Shown here one piece after another: positions 8,014 to 15,548 of a DNA stretch of 39,831 bases (positions within the stretch are counted from its first letter, which is position 1; every line of letters starts with the position of its first letter). The translations under genes and the position numbers were made by a program. The stretch is from Natrinema thermotolerans DSM 11552 (GTDB taxonomy: Archaea > Halobacteriota > Halobacteria > Halobacteriales > Natrialbaceae), in the NCBI GenBank assembly GCA_000337115.1, contig AOIR01000049.1, forward strand, positions 28,060-67,890, in the 5' to 3' direction. The notes under the pieces were generated by a model. The model was not told where the DNA came from. It saw only the letters and a list, made by a program, of their open reading frames with translations, and did no database searches.

Positions 8014-8896
8014 GGGCAAACTCCCTCCCGAAGAGCCCCTCCGGCTTGAGGAGCAAGACCGCAACGAGCACGACCAGCGAAAAGATTCCCTGGTAGCCCG
8101 TGCCGAGGAATTCGAGCGTGAACTGTTCGAGGTAGCCGATCAGGTACGCCGCGACGACCGACCCCTTGATGGATCCGATCCCGCCGATCACGACGATGAT
8201 GAAGGCAATCGCGAGCGGGTTGAGCCACATCTCCGGACTAGTCGTCTGGAGCGTTCCGAGGAACACGCCAGCGAGCCCGGCGAGGGCACCGGCGATCAGC
8301 CACGTCCGCGATTTCACGGACTCGAGATCCACACCGGTAAGCTGTGCGCCCCGTTCGCTCATCGAGACCGCGAGGATCGACCGCCCTTCGTCGGTCCGGC
8401 TCACGTAGTACCACAACAGCCCGATCGCGATCCACGAGACGACGAACCCGAGGATGTACATGTAGTTGATCCGGGTTCCGACGCCCTGGAGATGGAGCGT
8501 GCCGTCGGCTATTGGGAGCAGCGTTCGGGGGCTGCTCCCGAACTCGTAGTGGATCAGTTCCGTTAGGAGCAACGCGACCATCACTGTCGAGAGGAACGTG
8601 ATCACGACGTTGTCCTCGATGTATCGGACCAGCCCGCCGTACAGGACGTAGGAAGCGACTGCCGTCACGAGCGTTGCGATGACGAGTCCGAGGAGCGTCG
8701 GGACCGCGATCGAACCGACCACCGACGAGGAGGTCGAGACGAGGAACGCGTACGCGCCGATCATGATCAGCCCGCCGTGAGCGAGGTTCAACACGCCTCC
8801 AACGCCGAAGATCATGGTAAACCCGATGGCGACGAGCGCATAGATCGCGCTCATCATCGCCCCCAAGATGAGGACCGAGAGAATTGACTCGAGCAT
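8006..8896 (-). CDS. livH: Branched-chain amino-acid-type ABC transporter permease LivH
   Basis: 296 aa, eight or so membrane segments. The N-terminal IYALVAIGFTMIFGVGGVLNLAHGGLIMIGAY and the loop SERGAQLTGVDLESVKSRTW (EAA-like contact) are LivH hallmarks, as is AIAFIIVVIGGIGSIKGSVV. Lies 3 nt after the binding-protein gene and overlaps livM by 8 nt, so the five genes are one operon. Substrate class (branched-chain amino acids, or amides/urea as in related systems) cannot be decided from the permease. Confidence 0.93.
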   Translation of the reverse strand: MLESILSVLILGAMMSAIYALVAIGFTMIFGVGGVLNLAHGGLIMIGAYAFLVSTSSSVVGSIAVPTLLGLVIATLVTAVASYVLYGGLVRYIEDNVVITFLSTVMVALLLTELIHYEFGSSPRTLLPIADGTLHLQGVGTRINYMYILGFVVSWIAIGLLWYYVSRTDEGRSILAVSMSERGAQLTGVDLESVKSRTWLIAGALAGLAGVFLGTLQTTSPEMWLNPLAIAFIIVVIGGIGSIKGSVVAAYLIGYLEQFTLEFLGTGYQGIFSLVVLVAVLLLKPEGLFGREFAHE

Positions 8897-8899
8897 GTC

Positions 8900-10255
8900 T
8901 TACGACATCCAGCTTGGCTTCATGTGTTTTGCAGACCGGTCTTGAACCGGGTAGACGACCTCCTGTTTGCCGCCATCATCGGTCGGCTGCCACTGGGTCA
9001 TCGGGTAATTGACCTCGCCGCTTTCGGTTTCGGTCGTTTCGACGTCGTTGGGGTAGTCCGCATCCTCGCCGGCCAGCGAGATGTTCGCGGCCGCACCGTT
9101 GTGTTCGATGCTCAACATCGCGTCGACGATGTCGTCGAGGTCTTCCGCGTAGTCGACCGTGCCGGCCTCTTCGGCGGCCTTGGCGTAGAAGTGGATCGCA
9201 TCGTAGGTGTTGAACCCCATGTACATCGGCTTGCTCGGCGGCTCCTGACCGCCGCCGGTGAACTCCGCTTCGTACATCTCGACGAAGTCCATCGTGTTGC
9301 CCGTCAGTTCGGTGACGCCGCCGCCACCGGACTGGGACGTCGTCTCGAAGACACAGCCGCCTTCCGACTGGTCCCAGAACTCCGGGGACATCGACGCGAC
9401 GTGAACGCCCTCCACGGCGAAGGGGTATTCGCCGGCCCAGTCCCCGAGGAGCTGTCCGCGACCACCCGCCGCGAAGAAGCGGATCACTGCGTCCGCGCCC
9501 TCGCTTTCGATGTCGTCGAGGAACGGCGTGAAATTCGAGGTCTGCACGCTGGGAACCTCGTCATAGACGACATTGAGGCCGCGATCCTCGAGCAGTCCCG
9601 GGAGTCGATCGCGGAAGATCGTCGTCCAAGCGGCTTCCTCGGGCAGCAACGCGAAGTCGGTCCAGCCGTGTCTGTCCGAGAGGTGTTCGGCGTATCCCGC
9701 CATCGCCTCGGCCTGGTAGTGGGAGTTGATCGGCCCGGTCCGGAAGATGTTCTTGTACTTCTCGTAGTCCTCGCCGTGATAGTCGGTGATCGTATTCACG
9801 TCGGCCGAGCCCGTGATGATGAACGGAACGTCCGACTCGGCGACCGTGTCCATGATCCCCTGCGTGATCTCGCTGTTGAACGTTCCCACGATGAGGTCGA
9901 CGTTGTCACGGTTGATCATCTCCTCGACGATCGGAGTCGTGGTACTGGTGGAGAGTTCGGTGTTTTCCGTGATCAGGTCGATCTCCTGGTCCAGAATGCC
10001 TTCGCCCTCTTTGAGTTCGTTGACCGCGATCTTGGCACTGCGTTCCGACCCCACCCCCATCGCCATCCCGGTTGGGGCGAGATGGCCGATCGTCAGCGTG
10101 CCGTCGTCGCCGCCGCCACTGTCGACGCCGCCGAGACAGCCGGCCAGCGCCGTCGTCACCGCACCGGCACCTGCAGCCCCCAAAAACGTCCGCCGCCCGA
10201 CACTACCATTACCAATCTCACCTGAATCGATCGTATCGTTATCTTCGTTAACCAT
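8900..10255 (-). CDS. Tat-exported lipoprotein, amino-acid-type ABC substrate-binding protein
   Basis: 451 aa periplasmic-binding-protein type I (Leu/Ile/Val-binding family). The N-terminus has a twin-arginine motif (GRRTFLG, R21-R22), a hydrophobic stretch and lipobox LAGC with C40 as the lipid-anchored residue, followed by a Gly/Asp linker. The mature domain begins LTIGHLAPTG and includes DLIVGTFNSEITQGIMDTVAESDVPFI, the family's first-lobe pattern, and YDAIHFYAKAAEEAG near the end. It captures the solute outside the membrane and hands it to LivHM. First gene of the operon; a TATA-like box lies at 10305-10311. Confidence 0.92.
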   Translation of the reverse strand: MVNEDNDTIDSGEIGNGSVGRRTFLGAAGAGAVTTALAGCLGGVDSGGGDDGTLTIGHLAPTGMAMGVGSERSAKIAVNELKEGEGILDQEIDLITENTELSTSTTTPIVEEMINRDNVDLIVGTFNSEITQGIMDTVAESDVPFIITGSADVNTITDYHGEDYEKYKNIFRTGPINSHYQAEAMAGYAEHLSDRHGWTDFALLPEEAAWTTIFRDRLPGLLEDRGLNVVYDEVPSVQTSNFTPFLDDIESEGADAVIRFFAAGGRGQLLGDWAGEYPFAVEGVHVASMSPEFWDQSEGGCVFETTSQSGGGGVTELTGNTMDFVEMYEAEFTGGGQEPPSKPMYMGFNTYDAIHFYAKAAEEAGTVDYAEDLDDIVDAMLSIEHNGAAANISLAGEDADYPNDVETTETESGEVNYPMTQWQPTDDGGKQEVVYPVQDRSAKHMKPSWMS

Positions 10256-10304
10256 TGTGTGTCACTGAGTTACCGATTCTCACCCACCAGTTTCGAGTCA
10301 CCCG

Positions 10305-10311
10305 TAATAAA
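10305..10311 (-). promoter_or_regulatory. TATA-like box of the ABC importer operon
   Basis: The minus strand reads TTTATTA here, 50 nt before the ATG of the binding-protein gene, predicting a leader of about 20-25 nt. The surrounding 10256-10467 gap is visibly richer in A/T than its neighbours and holds no ORF. Confidence 0.4.
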
Positions 10312-10467
10312 GGTGAGGGAAGTTAGCAAGGATCTTGTGAACAATACACTAATGTGGAGTTTCTTACTACGGTACCGACAATACTTCGGCTCAGACGCTC
10401 TCGAGCGGCTCTTGAGAACAGTGAATACGTGTGGTGTTTGTGACTTCGGACGCCGTCAGTCAGCGGC

Positions 10468-11433
10468 TCAAACGATCCGTTCCGTGGTGTTCGGTTCCCG
10501 CTCGAGGCGATACGTGCCGCCATCGGCCGTGACGAAGCCCTCGTGGCGGAGGTGATCGAGGTGGGCGTAGGCCTCGCCGGGACCGTGGACGATGTGGATT
10601 CCCTCGAGGTCGCCGAACAGGTGGGCACTGATCGTCCAGGCATCGGCCGGCCCGTGGTCGGCCAGCAACTCGACGATCGTTGCCGCCCGCTCGCGGTGAT
10701 GCTCGAGGATCGTCTCGGCGCGGGCAGTCGGGTCGTCGATGGGGTCGCGGTGGCCGGGCCAGGCCCGGTCGTAGTCGCGGTCGGCGAGTCGTTCCAGCGT
10801 GTCGACGTACTTTGCGAGGGGGCGCTCGACCCGGACGTCCGCGCCGCCGACGTTCGGGGTGTACACCGGTAGCAAGGCGTCGCCGACGAACGCCTCGTCC
10901 CCGCCGTCGATCTCGAAACAGCACAGGCCCGCCGCGTGGCCCGGCGCGTGGACCGTCTCGAGGCGGTGGCCGCCGACCTCGAGGACCTCGCCGTCCTCGA
11001 TGGGCGTCGGCTCGGCCGGCGGCCCCTCGATCTCGGCCGACTCGAAGAAGGTACGCAGTTCCCGCCGGGCGTCCTCGGGGACGCCCCACTCCGCGAGCAG
11101 TTCGCGACGGTGGTCCTCGACGGCCGCGACGGCGTCTTCCTCTCCGGCGACGAGCGGGGCATCGGCTTCGTGGACGTAGACGGTGGCCCCGCTTTCGGCC
11201 TGAATCTCGCCGGCCAGTCCGGCGTGGTCGGCGTGGAAGTGTGTGAGGACGATGTCGTCGATGTCGGCGATCTCGTAGCCGCGGTCGGCCAGCCCGTCGC
11301 GGAGGTCCGTTCGGACCGGATCGACCGCGATCCCCGTATCGACGAGCGCGAGTTCGCTCGCGGCGTCGTCGGCGAGAACGTAGGCGTTGTTCCGACCCTC
11401 GAACTCGTCGTTGCCGAGCGAAATTCGATCCAT
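10468..11433 (-). CDS. Metallo-beta-lactamase fold hydrolase with C-terminal winged-helix domain
   Basis: 321 aa. The zinc-binding motif THFHADHAG (H65, H67, D69, H70) is followed by HAPGHAAGLCCFEIDG and WPGHRDPI supplying the other ligands, so the dinuclear hydrolase core is intact. From about residue 245 a winged-helix-like domain (AWTISAHLFGDLEG, then YAHLDHLRHEGFVTADGGTYRL) resembles the C-terminal domain of LACTB2-like enzymes. Substrate unknown; relatives hydrolyse thioesters or RNA. Two starts are possible (11433 and 11448). I prefer 11433 because the TATA-like box at 11457-11465 is then 24-32 nt upstream, as in leaderless genes, whereas it would be too close for 11448. Confidence 0.85.
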   Translation of the reverse strand: MDRISLGNDEFEGRNNAYVLADDAASELALVDTGIAVDPVRTDLRDGLADRGYEIADIDDIVLTHFHADHAGLAGEIQAESGATVYVHEADAPLVAGEEDAVAAVEDHRRELLAEWGVPEDARRELRTFFESAEIEGPPAEPTPIEDGEVLEVGGHRLETVHAPGHAAGLCCFEIDGGDEAFVGDALLPVYTPNVGGADVRVERPLAKYVDTLERLADRDYDRAWPGHRDPIDDPTARAETILEHHRERAATIVELLADHGPADAWTISAHLFGDLEGIHIVHGPGEAYAHLDHLRHEGFVTADGGTYRLEREPNTTERIV

Positions 11434-11456
11434 GTCGGCTACCCACATGTCCCCAG

Positions 11457-11465
11457 TTAATAATT
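11457..11465 (-). promoter_or_regulatory. TATA-like box that decides the hydrolase start
   Basis: AATTATTAA on the minus strand in otherwise GC-rich DNA, centred 28 nt before the ATG at 11433. The position fits a leaderless transcript from that ATG and argues against the upstream Met at 11448. Confidence 0.5.
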
Positions 11466-11702
11466 GGCGCGGTAACGGATCGGGGGACCGCGACGGCGAG
11501 ACGACCGGCCGGCTGACTCGAGCCGGAATCGGGATTCGGTCCGGCCGACCATCCCGACTGCGAAGTTCGTGACCTGTCCTCACCGGCGAACGACGCGCTC
11601 GGTTCCGGTCGTGGCATCGCCCGGCGTCTCGCACTCGGCGGAGACTGTCATGCCCACCGACCGCTGCTGAGCGTTTTCCGTGTCGGTCCAGTAACTGACC
11701 CG

Positions 11703-12443
11703 ATGACCGACTCACGCCCACTCGACCGCGTCCTCGTCGCCGGTGCCAGCGGGGCCACCGGCGAGGAACTGCTATCCGTCCTCCGACCGACCGATCTCAC
11801 GGTCCGCGCGACGACGCGCTCCTACGGGAACGTCGACACGCTCGAGCGCCACGGGGCCGACGAGGTGGTCGTCGCCGACTTCTTCGACTCGGGCGACGCC
11901 GTCGCGGCCGTCGAGGACTGTGACCTCGTCTGCTGTGCGCTCGGCTCGCCGCCGTGTCTGCGTCACCTGACCGGCGGCAAACTCGTCGACCGGACCGGCG
12001 TGATCAACCTCACGACCGCGGCCGTCGCCGAGGACGTCTCGTACGTCGTCCTCGAGAGTGCCATCGGCGTGGGGGACTCGAAGGCGGGGCTGTCGCTCCC
12101 GGCGCGGCTCGCACTCCGGGGTGTACGACGAGCCAAGCGGGACGCCGAAGCGGCGCTACGACGCTCCGGACTGGGGTACACGATCGTGCGCCCGGGACGA
12201 CTCACGGACGATCCGCCAAGCGGCGACGTCGTCGTCGGCCAGGGCGGGGACTCCGTCACCGGCTCGATCCCCCGGGCGGACGTCGCACGGATCATGGCGG
12301 CCGCACCGTTTACCCCCGACGCACGGAACCGGACGTTCGAGATCGTCAGCCGCGACGGACTCTCGGGAACACCACACCACCGCGTCGACGTCGACTGGGC
12401 CGACGACATCCTCACGGCCCGACACGGTCACCGACACGCTTGA
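11703..12443 (+). CDS. NAD(P)-binding Rossmann-fold protein, NmrA/atypical SDR type
   Basis: 246 aa. The N-terminus RVLVAGASGATGEELL carries the GxxGxxG dinucleotide motif of atypical short-chain dehydrogenases, and IVRPGRLTD is the conserved segment after the active-site strand. The usual YxxxK catalytic pair is not evident (AKRDAEAALRRSGLGYTIVRPG), so it may be a nucleotide sensor or epimerase-like protein. Co-factor most likely NADP. The neighbouring hydrolase is divergent. Function cannot be assigned more closely. Confidence 0.82.
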   Translation: MTDSRPLDRVLVAGASGATGEELLSVLRPTDLTVRATTRSYGNVDTLERHGADEVVVADFFDSGDAVAAVEDCDLVCCALGSPPCLRHLTGGKLVDRTGVINLTTAAVAEDVSYVVLESAIGVGDSKAGLSLPARLALRGVRRAKRDAEAALRRSGLGYTIVRPGRLTDDPPSGDVVVGQGGDSVTGSIPRADVARIMAAAPFTPDARNRTFEIVSRDGLSGTPHHRVDVDWADDILTARHGHRHA

Positions 12444-12568
12444 CCTCGCCGTCGAGCCCGAACGGCGGCGTTCGCAGCAGATCCACCGCCCCCGACGCCG
12501 GCTCGTTGCATCGCCCCGGTCCGGCCCGGGAAACGCTCTTTTGGGGCCGCGGTGTAGCCGCCGTGAGG

Positions 12569-12706
12569 ATGCCTCCGAACGAGATCGACGACGGGACCGC
12601 TCGGGACGCTCGCGGCCGACTCGCGGAGAAGGAGCTGTTTCTCCTTTTGCTGGTCGGCATCGCCGTCCTGATGGCGATCACCGGGTTCGTGTTGGTGATC
12701 AACTGA
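12569..12706 (+). CDS. Tiny single-pass membrane protein
   Basis: 45 aa: a charged N-terminal half (NEIDDGTARDARGRLAEKE) followed by one membrane helix (LFLLLLVGIAVLMAITGFVLVI) and terminal N. The ATG at 12569 is preceded at about 27-32 nt by CTCTTTT, a weak TATA-like box. It converges on the 12708 gene with a one-base gap. No family recognised; it sits with small membrane genes that resemble oxidase accessories. Confidence 0.55.
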   Translation: MPPNEIDDGTARDARGRLAEKELFLLLLVGIAVLMAITGFVLVIN

Positions 12707-12707
12707 G

Positions 12708-12956
12708 TCAGGTGTCGCTCGTGTCGTGGCGGGTCCGATCGTCGGTTTCGATCACCCGCGCGGCCAGATAGGTCGCGACCGCGAGCATCCCCATCGTCGC
12801 GAACAGGATCGAAAACTGGAGCGCCGACTGGAGCGGATCGACCCCCCACGGGTTGAAGACGGCAAAGACGCCGACGAAAAACGCCATGATCAGGAACGGC
12901 AGCAGGTTGACCGCGAGGTCGAGCGTGACTTCGGCGTCGAAGGCGCGTCTGCTCAT
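12708..12956 (-). CDS. Small two-helix membrane protein, DUF6684-like
   Basis: 82 aa with two membrane helices (LDLAVNLLPFLIMAFFVGVFAVF and SALQFSILFATMGMLAVATYLAA) joined by NPWGVDPLQ. The start MSRRAFDAEVTLDL and the FNPWG-DPL loop match my memory of the DUF6684 family, which in haloarchaea accompanies haem-copper oxidase genes; this assignment is from memory and unchecked. It would sit in the cytoplasmic membrane. No oxidase subunit is encoded nearby in the window. Reads in the same direction as the 12985 gene, 28 nt downstream of it. Confidence 0.65.
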   Translation of the reverse strand: MSRRAFDAEVTLDLAVNLLPFLIMAFFVGVFAVFNPWGVDPLQSALQFSILFATMGMLAVATYLAARVIETDDRTRHDTSDT

Positions 12957-12984
12957 TGTCTTGGTCCTCGAGTGGGTTGTGTGG

Positions 12985-13395
12985 TTATCGGTCTGGACGT
13001 TCGTCCGCCGGTCGCCGCGTCAACAGCAGCCCCGCACCGCCGATCGTCACGAATCCGGCGACGACCATCGCCGCGCCGCGACTCGCGAGCCCGGAGAGTG
13101 GCTCGAGTGGCGTGATCGGCACCGTTCCGGTTCCGTGGGCGACAAGTACCGCGCCGACGGCCACGAACGCCGCGCCCGTTTTGGCCGCAAACGGAAGCGG
13201 CCGAGCGACGTAGCCGGCATCGGCCAGGATCCCGGCGATGCTGGCGGCGAACACGACGAGACCGGCGACGGCGACGGGACCGAGGCCGACGACGATGCCG
13301 ACCTCGGAGCCGGCGAGGCCGAGGGCCACGAGGACCGGCCATGGCCTCGTCCTGTCGGCCCGCTCGGGCTCGACGCGCTGCGTGTGGTCGCTCAC
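12985..13395 (-). CDS. Four-helix membrane protein, DUF7541-like
   Basis: 136 aa: polar N-terminus with a proline-tryptophan pair (TRPWPVLVALGLAGSEVGIVVGL), then four hydrophobic segments and a basic, acidic tail. The opening helix pattern LGLA-SEVGI-GL and the GILADAGY turn resemble DUF7541, a haloarchaeal family I recall beside cytochrome oxidase genes. Probably co-transcribed with the 12708 gene. Function unknown; suggested role as respiratory oxidase assembly or accessory protein is inference from family context only. Confidence 0.65.
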   Translation of the reverse strand: MSDHTQRVEPERADRTRPWPVLVALGLAGSEVGIVVGLGPVAVAGLVVFAASIAGILADAGYVARPLPFAAKTGAAFVAVGAVLVAHGTGTVPITPLEPLSGLASRGAAMVVAGFVTIGGAGLLLTRRPADERPDR

Positions 13396-13570
13396 AGGCG
13401 ACCGTCCACGTCGAGGGAGTAGTATCTGGCCCTACCCCTCAGCGGCCGTGACTGTCGTGAGAACGGATCCGAGAGGACTCGAGCGACTGTCCGGAACTCG
13501 TTCGTCGCCGCGAGTGGCACAAGAGTGCCTCACGGTGGGACGGTACCGACTGACATCGAGGGCCGGTCGC

Positions 13571-13708
13571 CTACAGCGCCGAGAAGACGAGCCACGGGAC
13601 GATGAACATGGCCAGCGTCAGTACTGCGAGGATCAGCGCGTACCCGAGGCCGGTTCCTGCCACGGTAAGCCACGACGGATGATCGAATTGGCCGAGATCG
13701 ACTGCCAT
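13571..13708 (-). CDS. Tiny single-pass membrane protein
   Basis: 45 aa: MAVDLGQFDHPSWLTVAGTG then a long hydrophobic helix (LGYALILAVLTLAMFIVPWLVF) ending SAL. ATG at 13708 gives the only plausible protein; an earlier in-frame Met is preceded by Arg/Pro-rich, shadow-like sequence. Same strand and neighbourhood as the DUF7541- and DUF6684-like genes, with a 175-nt gap that holds no ORF. A small oxidase subunit is conceivable but unsupported. Confidence 0.55.
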   Translation of the reverse strand: MAVDLGQFDHPSWLTVAGTGLGYALILAVLTLAMFIVPWLVFSAL

Positions 13709-13787
13709 ACCGTTGGCATCCGGTGACGAACGCATAAACGTACCGGAACGCGCAACTCGAGCGGTGCGGTTCCGCCGCGGGATCGGC

Positions 13788-14009
13788 TCAGCGGTAGACG
13801 TTTTGATACCGTTCGCGGTACTCTCGGAGGGCGAGTCGGGCCCTGCGCCGGGAGGTAAAGCCGAAGCCGACCGCCGCGCAGTGGTCGGCATCGCACTCCC
13901 AGCGGAAGGTGTCGGAGTCGGGATCTCTCCGAACCGAGACGTCCGTCTCGCAGCGGGGACAGGTCCAGCCCCATCGCACGTCGCCTGCGTGTGTTCGCCG
14001 TCGGCTCAT
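13788..14009 (-). CDS. Small zinc-ribbon protein
   Basis: 73 aa. Four zinc ligands are visible: CPRC (C17, C20) and CDADHC (C39, C44, with H43 as an alternative ligand), spaced as a treble-clef or ribbon. The C-terminal half is a basic, amphipathic helix (SRRRARLALREYRERYQNVYR) that could bind nucleic acid. Start set at 14009 because the upstream extension lacks structure. A TATA-like sequence CTTATAAAG, nearly palindromic, lies at 14070-14078 and could serve it with a leader of about 35 nt. Function unknown. Confidence 0.65.
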   Translation of the reverse strand: MSRRRTHAGDVRWGWTCPRCETDVSVRRDPDSDTFRWECDADHCAAVGFGFTSRRRARLALREYRERYQNVYR

Positions 14010-14125
14010 GCTGTCTTCGAAACACGTGGTGGCGGCGTTCGGAAACGCGTTCACCTCCACCCGTGGCCGCTTTATAAGATCCAGTCTGTCGGCGCGAGGA
14101 CTCGCGAGAGCGCGTTCCGGACCGC

Positions 14126-14131
14126 TTTTAT
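14126..14131 (+). promoter_or_regulatory. TATA-like box of guaA
   Basis: TTTTAT centred about 27 nt before the ATG at 14156, implying a leaderless transcript. A short inverted repeat GTCCG-CTA-CGGAC (14138-14150) lies between the box and the start. Confidence 0.5.
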
Positions 14132-14155
14132 CGGGCCGTCCGCTACGGACACCCA

Positions 14156-14710
14156 ATGACGAAGATCGTCGTGGTGGACAACCACGGACAGTTCACCCAC
14201 CTCGAGGGCCGGGCGCTTCGCGACCTCGGCGTCGACACGGAAATCGTAGACAACGACACGCCACCCGAGGCGGTCGACGCCGACGGCGTCGTCCTCTCGG
14301 GCGGCCCGGACATGGACCGAATCGGGAAATCCGCTGACTACCTCGAGGCGGACGTGCCGGTACTCGGCATCTGTCTGGGGATGCAACTGATCGCCGCGGA
14401 ACTGGGCGGCAGCGTCGGGAGCGGGGAGTACGGCGGCTACGCGGACGTGACCGTCGACATCGTCGACGACGACGACCCGCTGACGGGCTCGCTACACCCC
14501 GAGACCCGCGTCTGGGCGAGCCACGCCGACGAGGTCACGGAACTGCCCGAGGGGTTCGAGCTGACCGGCCAAAGCGACGTCTGTGACGTCGAGGCGATGA
14601 GCGACACCGACCGCGACCTCTACGGCGTCCAGTGGCACCCGGAGGTCGCCCACACCGAGGAGGGCGAGGAGATCTTCGAGAACTTTCTGGCGATCTGCGA
14701 GTCGCGGTAG
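14156..14710 (+). CDS. guaA: GMP synthase glutamine amidotransferase subunit
   Basis: 184 aa class I amidotransferase. It generates ammonia from glutamine for the separate ATP-pyrophosphatase subunit that turns XMP into GMP, the archaeal two-subunit arrangement. The nucleophile C73 is in LGICLGMQLIAAELGG and the catalytic pair is H161/E163 in QWHPEVAHTEEGEE; the oxyanion segment is VVLSGGPDM. Length is normal for the stand-alone archaeal subunit. The synthetase partner is not in the window. The start is supported by the box at 14126-14131. Confidence 0.94.
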   Translation: MTKIVVVDNHGQFTHLEGRALRDLGVDTEIVDNDTPPEAVDADGVVLSGGPDMDRIGKSADYLEADVPVLGICLGMQLIAAELGGSVGSGEYGGYADVTVDIVDDDDPLTGSLHPETRVWASHADEVTELPEGFELTGQSDVCDVEAMSDTDRDLYGVQWHPEVAHTEEGEEIFENFLAICESR

Positions 14711-14834
14711 GCGTCGTCGGCCCTGCTCGAGCGCCGCCCGTCGGGCTGGATCGCAGCGCTTGCGAAGACCGCTGTAAACGTCGCTAGCCGACCGACCGGC
14801 TTCGAACGGCATCTCACCGTCCCGTAAAGGGGAA

Positions 14835-14852
14835 AATTTATGATATTTATAT
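14835..14852 (+). promoter_or_regulatory. A/T-rich promoter of the lipoprotein pair
   Basis: An island of A/T with two TATA-like hexamers (AATTTATG at 14835-14842 and TTTATATG at 14845-14852). The first is about 27-33 nt before the ATG at 14868, fitting leaderless transcription. Confidence 0.45.
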
Positions 14853-14867
14853 GGATTATTTCATGCG

Positions 14868-15548
14868 ATGGGAACCCGGAGCCGACGCGATCTCCTCTGT
14901 GCGACGACCGCACTGCTCGCGAGCAGTGCCGGCTGTACGACCGAATCGGAAGTGGCGCAGTTCCTCGAGGATCGGAGCCCAACGTGTGAGACGAACTGCG
15001 AGGACCGCGACCCCGAAACGACGGTCGTCCGAGGACCGACACGACCGGTCGAATTCGACAAGACGAATGGGGTGGGCTACTGGTCCGCCGATCTAAGTAT
15101 TCTCTCGTCTCAGCCGGCACGGTATCTCGTCTGGGGCGAGCAGTTCCTCGACGGCCTCACGTTCGCCGACGACGGTGCCGGCGACGACGTGGCGGCATTC
15201 CTTCGGGAGACGGCCTACGACGAAGCGTCAGTCGCCATAGTGCAGTTGGAGATCGGGACTTGTCGCCGCGTGGAACCGCGTGCCGTCTCGTGGAGCGACG
15301 ACCGCCTTACCATATCCCTCTGTCACCCGCTCTACAAGTATGACGTCGACTGTGACGCCGACGGGAAGGAGTGGGTTGCGGCGCTCGTCCGCGTGCCGGA
15401 CACGTTGAACCCGATCGATATCGGTGACCAGTTCGACGTGACCGTTCCGGACGACTGCGGCTCGTCGGCCGACGCAGCCGAGGAGTCGAACGATACCGAC
15501 GGGACGACCTCCAGCAACGAAACGGCCGCGGAGGGCGGCGAGACATGA
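14868..15548 (+). CDS. Tat-exported cysteine-rich lipoprotein, unknown function
   Basis: 226 aa. Twin-arginine signal SRRDLL, hydrophobic core and lipobox SAGC with C23 as the anchor. The mature part contains six further cysteines (CETNC, GTCRR, LCHP, VDCDA, DDCGS), unusual for a haloarchaeal protein and suggestive of three disulfides in a folded extracytoplasmic domain. The C-terminus is a Ser/Thr/Asn/Glu-rich tail. The stop overlaps the following lipoprotein gene (ATGA), so they are probably co-expressed. No family recognised. Confidence 0.78.
   Translation: MGTRSRRDLLCATTALLASSAGCTTESEVAQFLEDRSPTCETNCEDRDPETTVVRGPTRPVEFDKTNGVGYWSADLSILSSQPARYLVWGEQFLDGLTFADDGAGDDVAAFLRETAYDEASVAIVQLEIGTCRRVEPRAVSWSDDRLTISLCHPLYKYDVDCDADGKEWVAALVRVPDTLNPIDIGDQFDVTVPDDCGSSADAAEESNDTDGTTSSNETAAEGGET

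Noticed and set aside
8900-10255. Reading the minus-strand binding protein as part of a urea-specific system
   Set aside because: Substrate cannot be inferred from the sequence; no urease genes are nearby, so I kept a general amino-acid-type call.
13396-13570. Short gap between the DUF7541-like gene and the 45-residue gene as a possible extra gene
   Set aside because: No ORF with a membrane segment or motif; only a weak 5-bp hairpin (GGCAC/GTGCC).
14070-14110. Possible tRNA or small RNA gene around the TTTATAAG sequence
   Set aside because: No tRNA cloverleaf or conserved T-loop could be formed; CTTATAAAG is better read as a TATA-like box.
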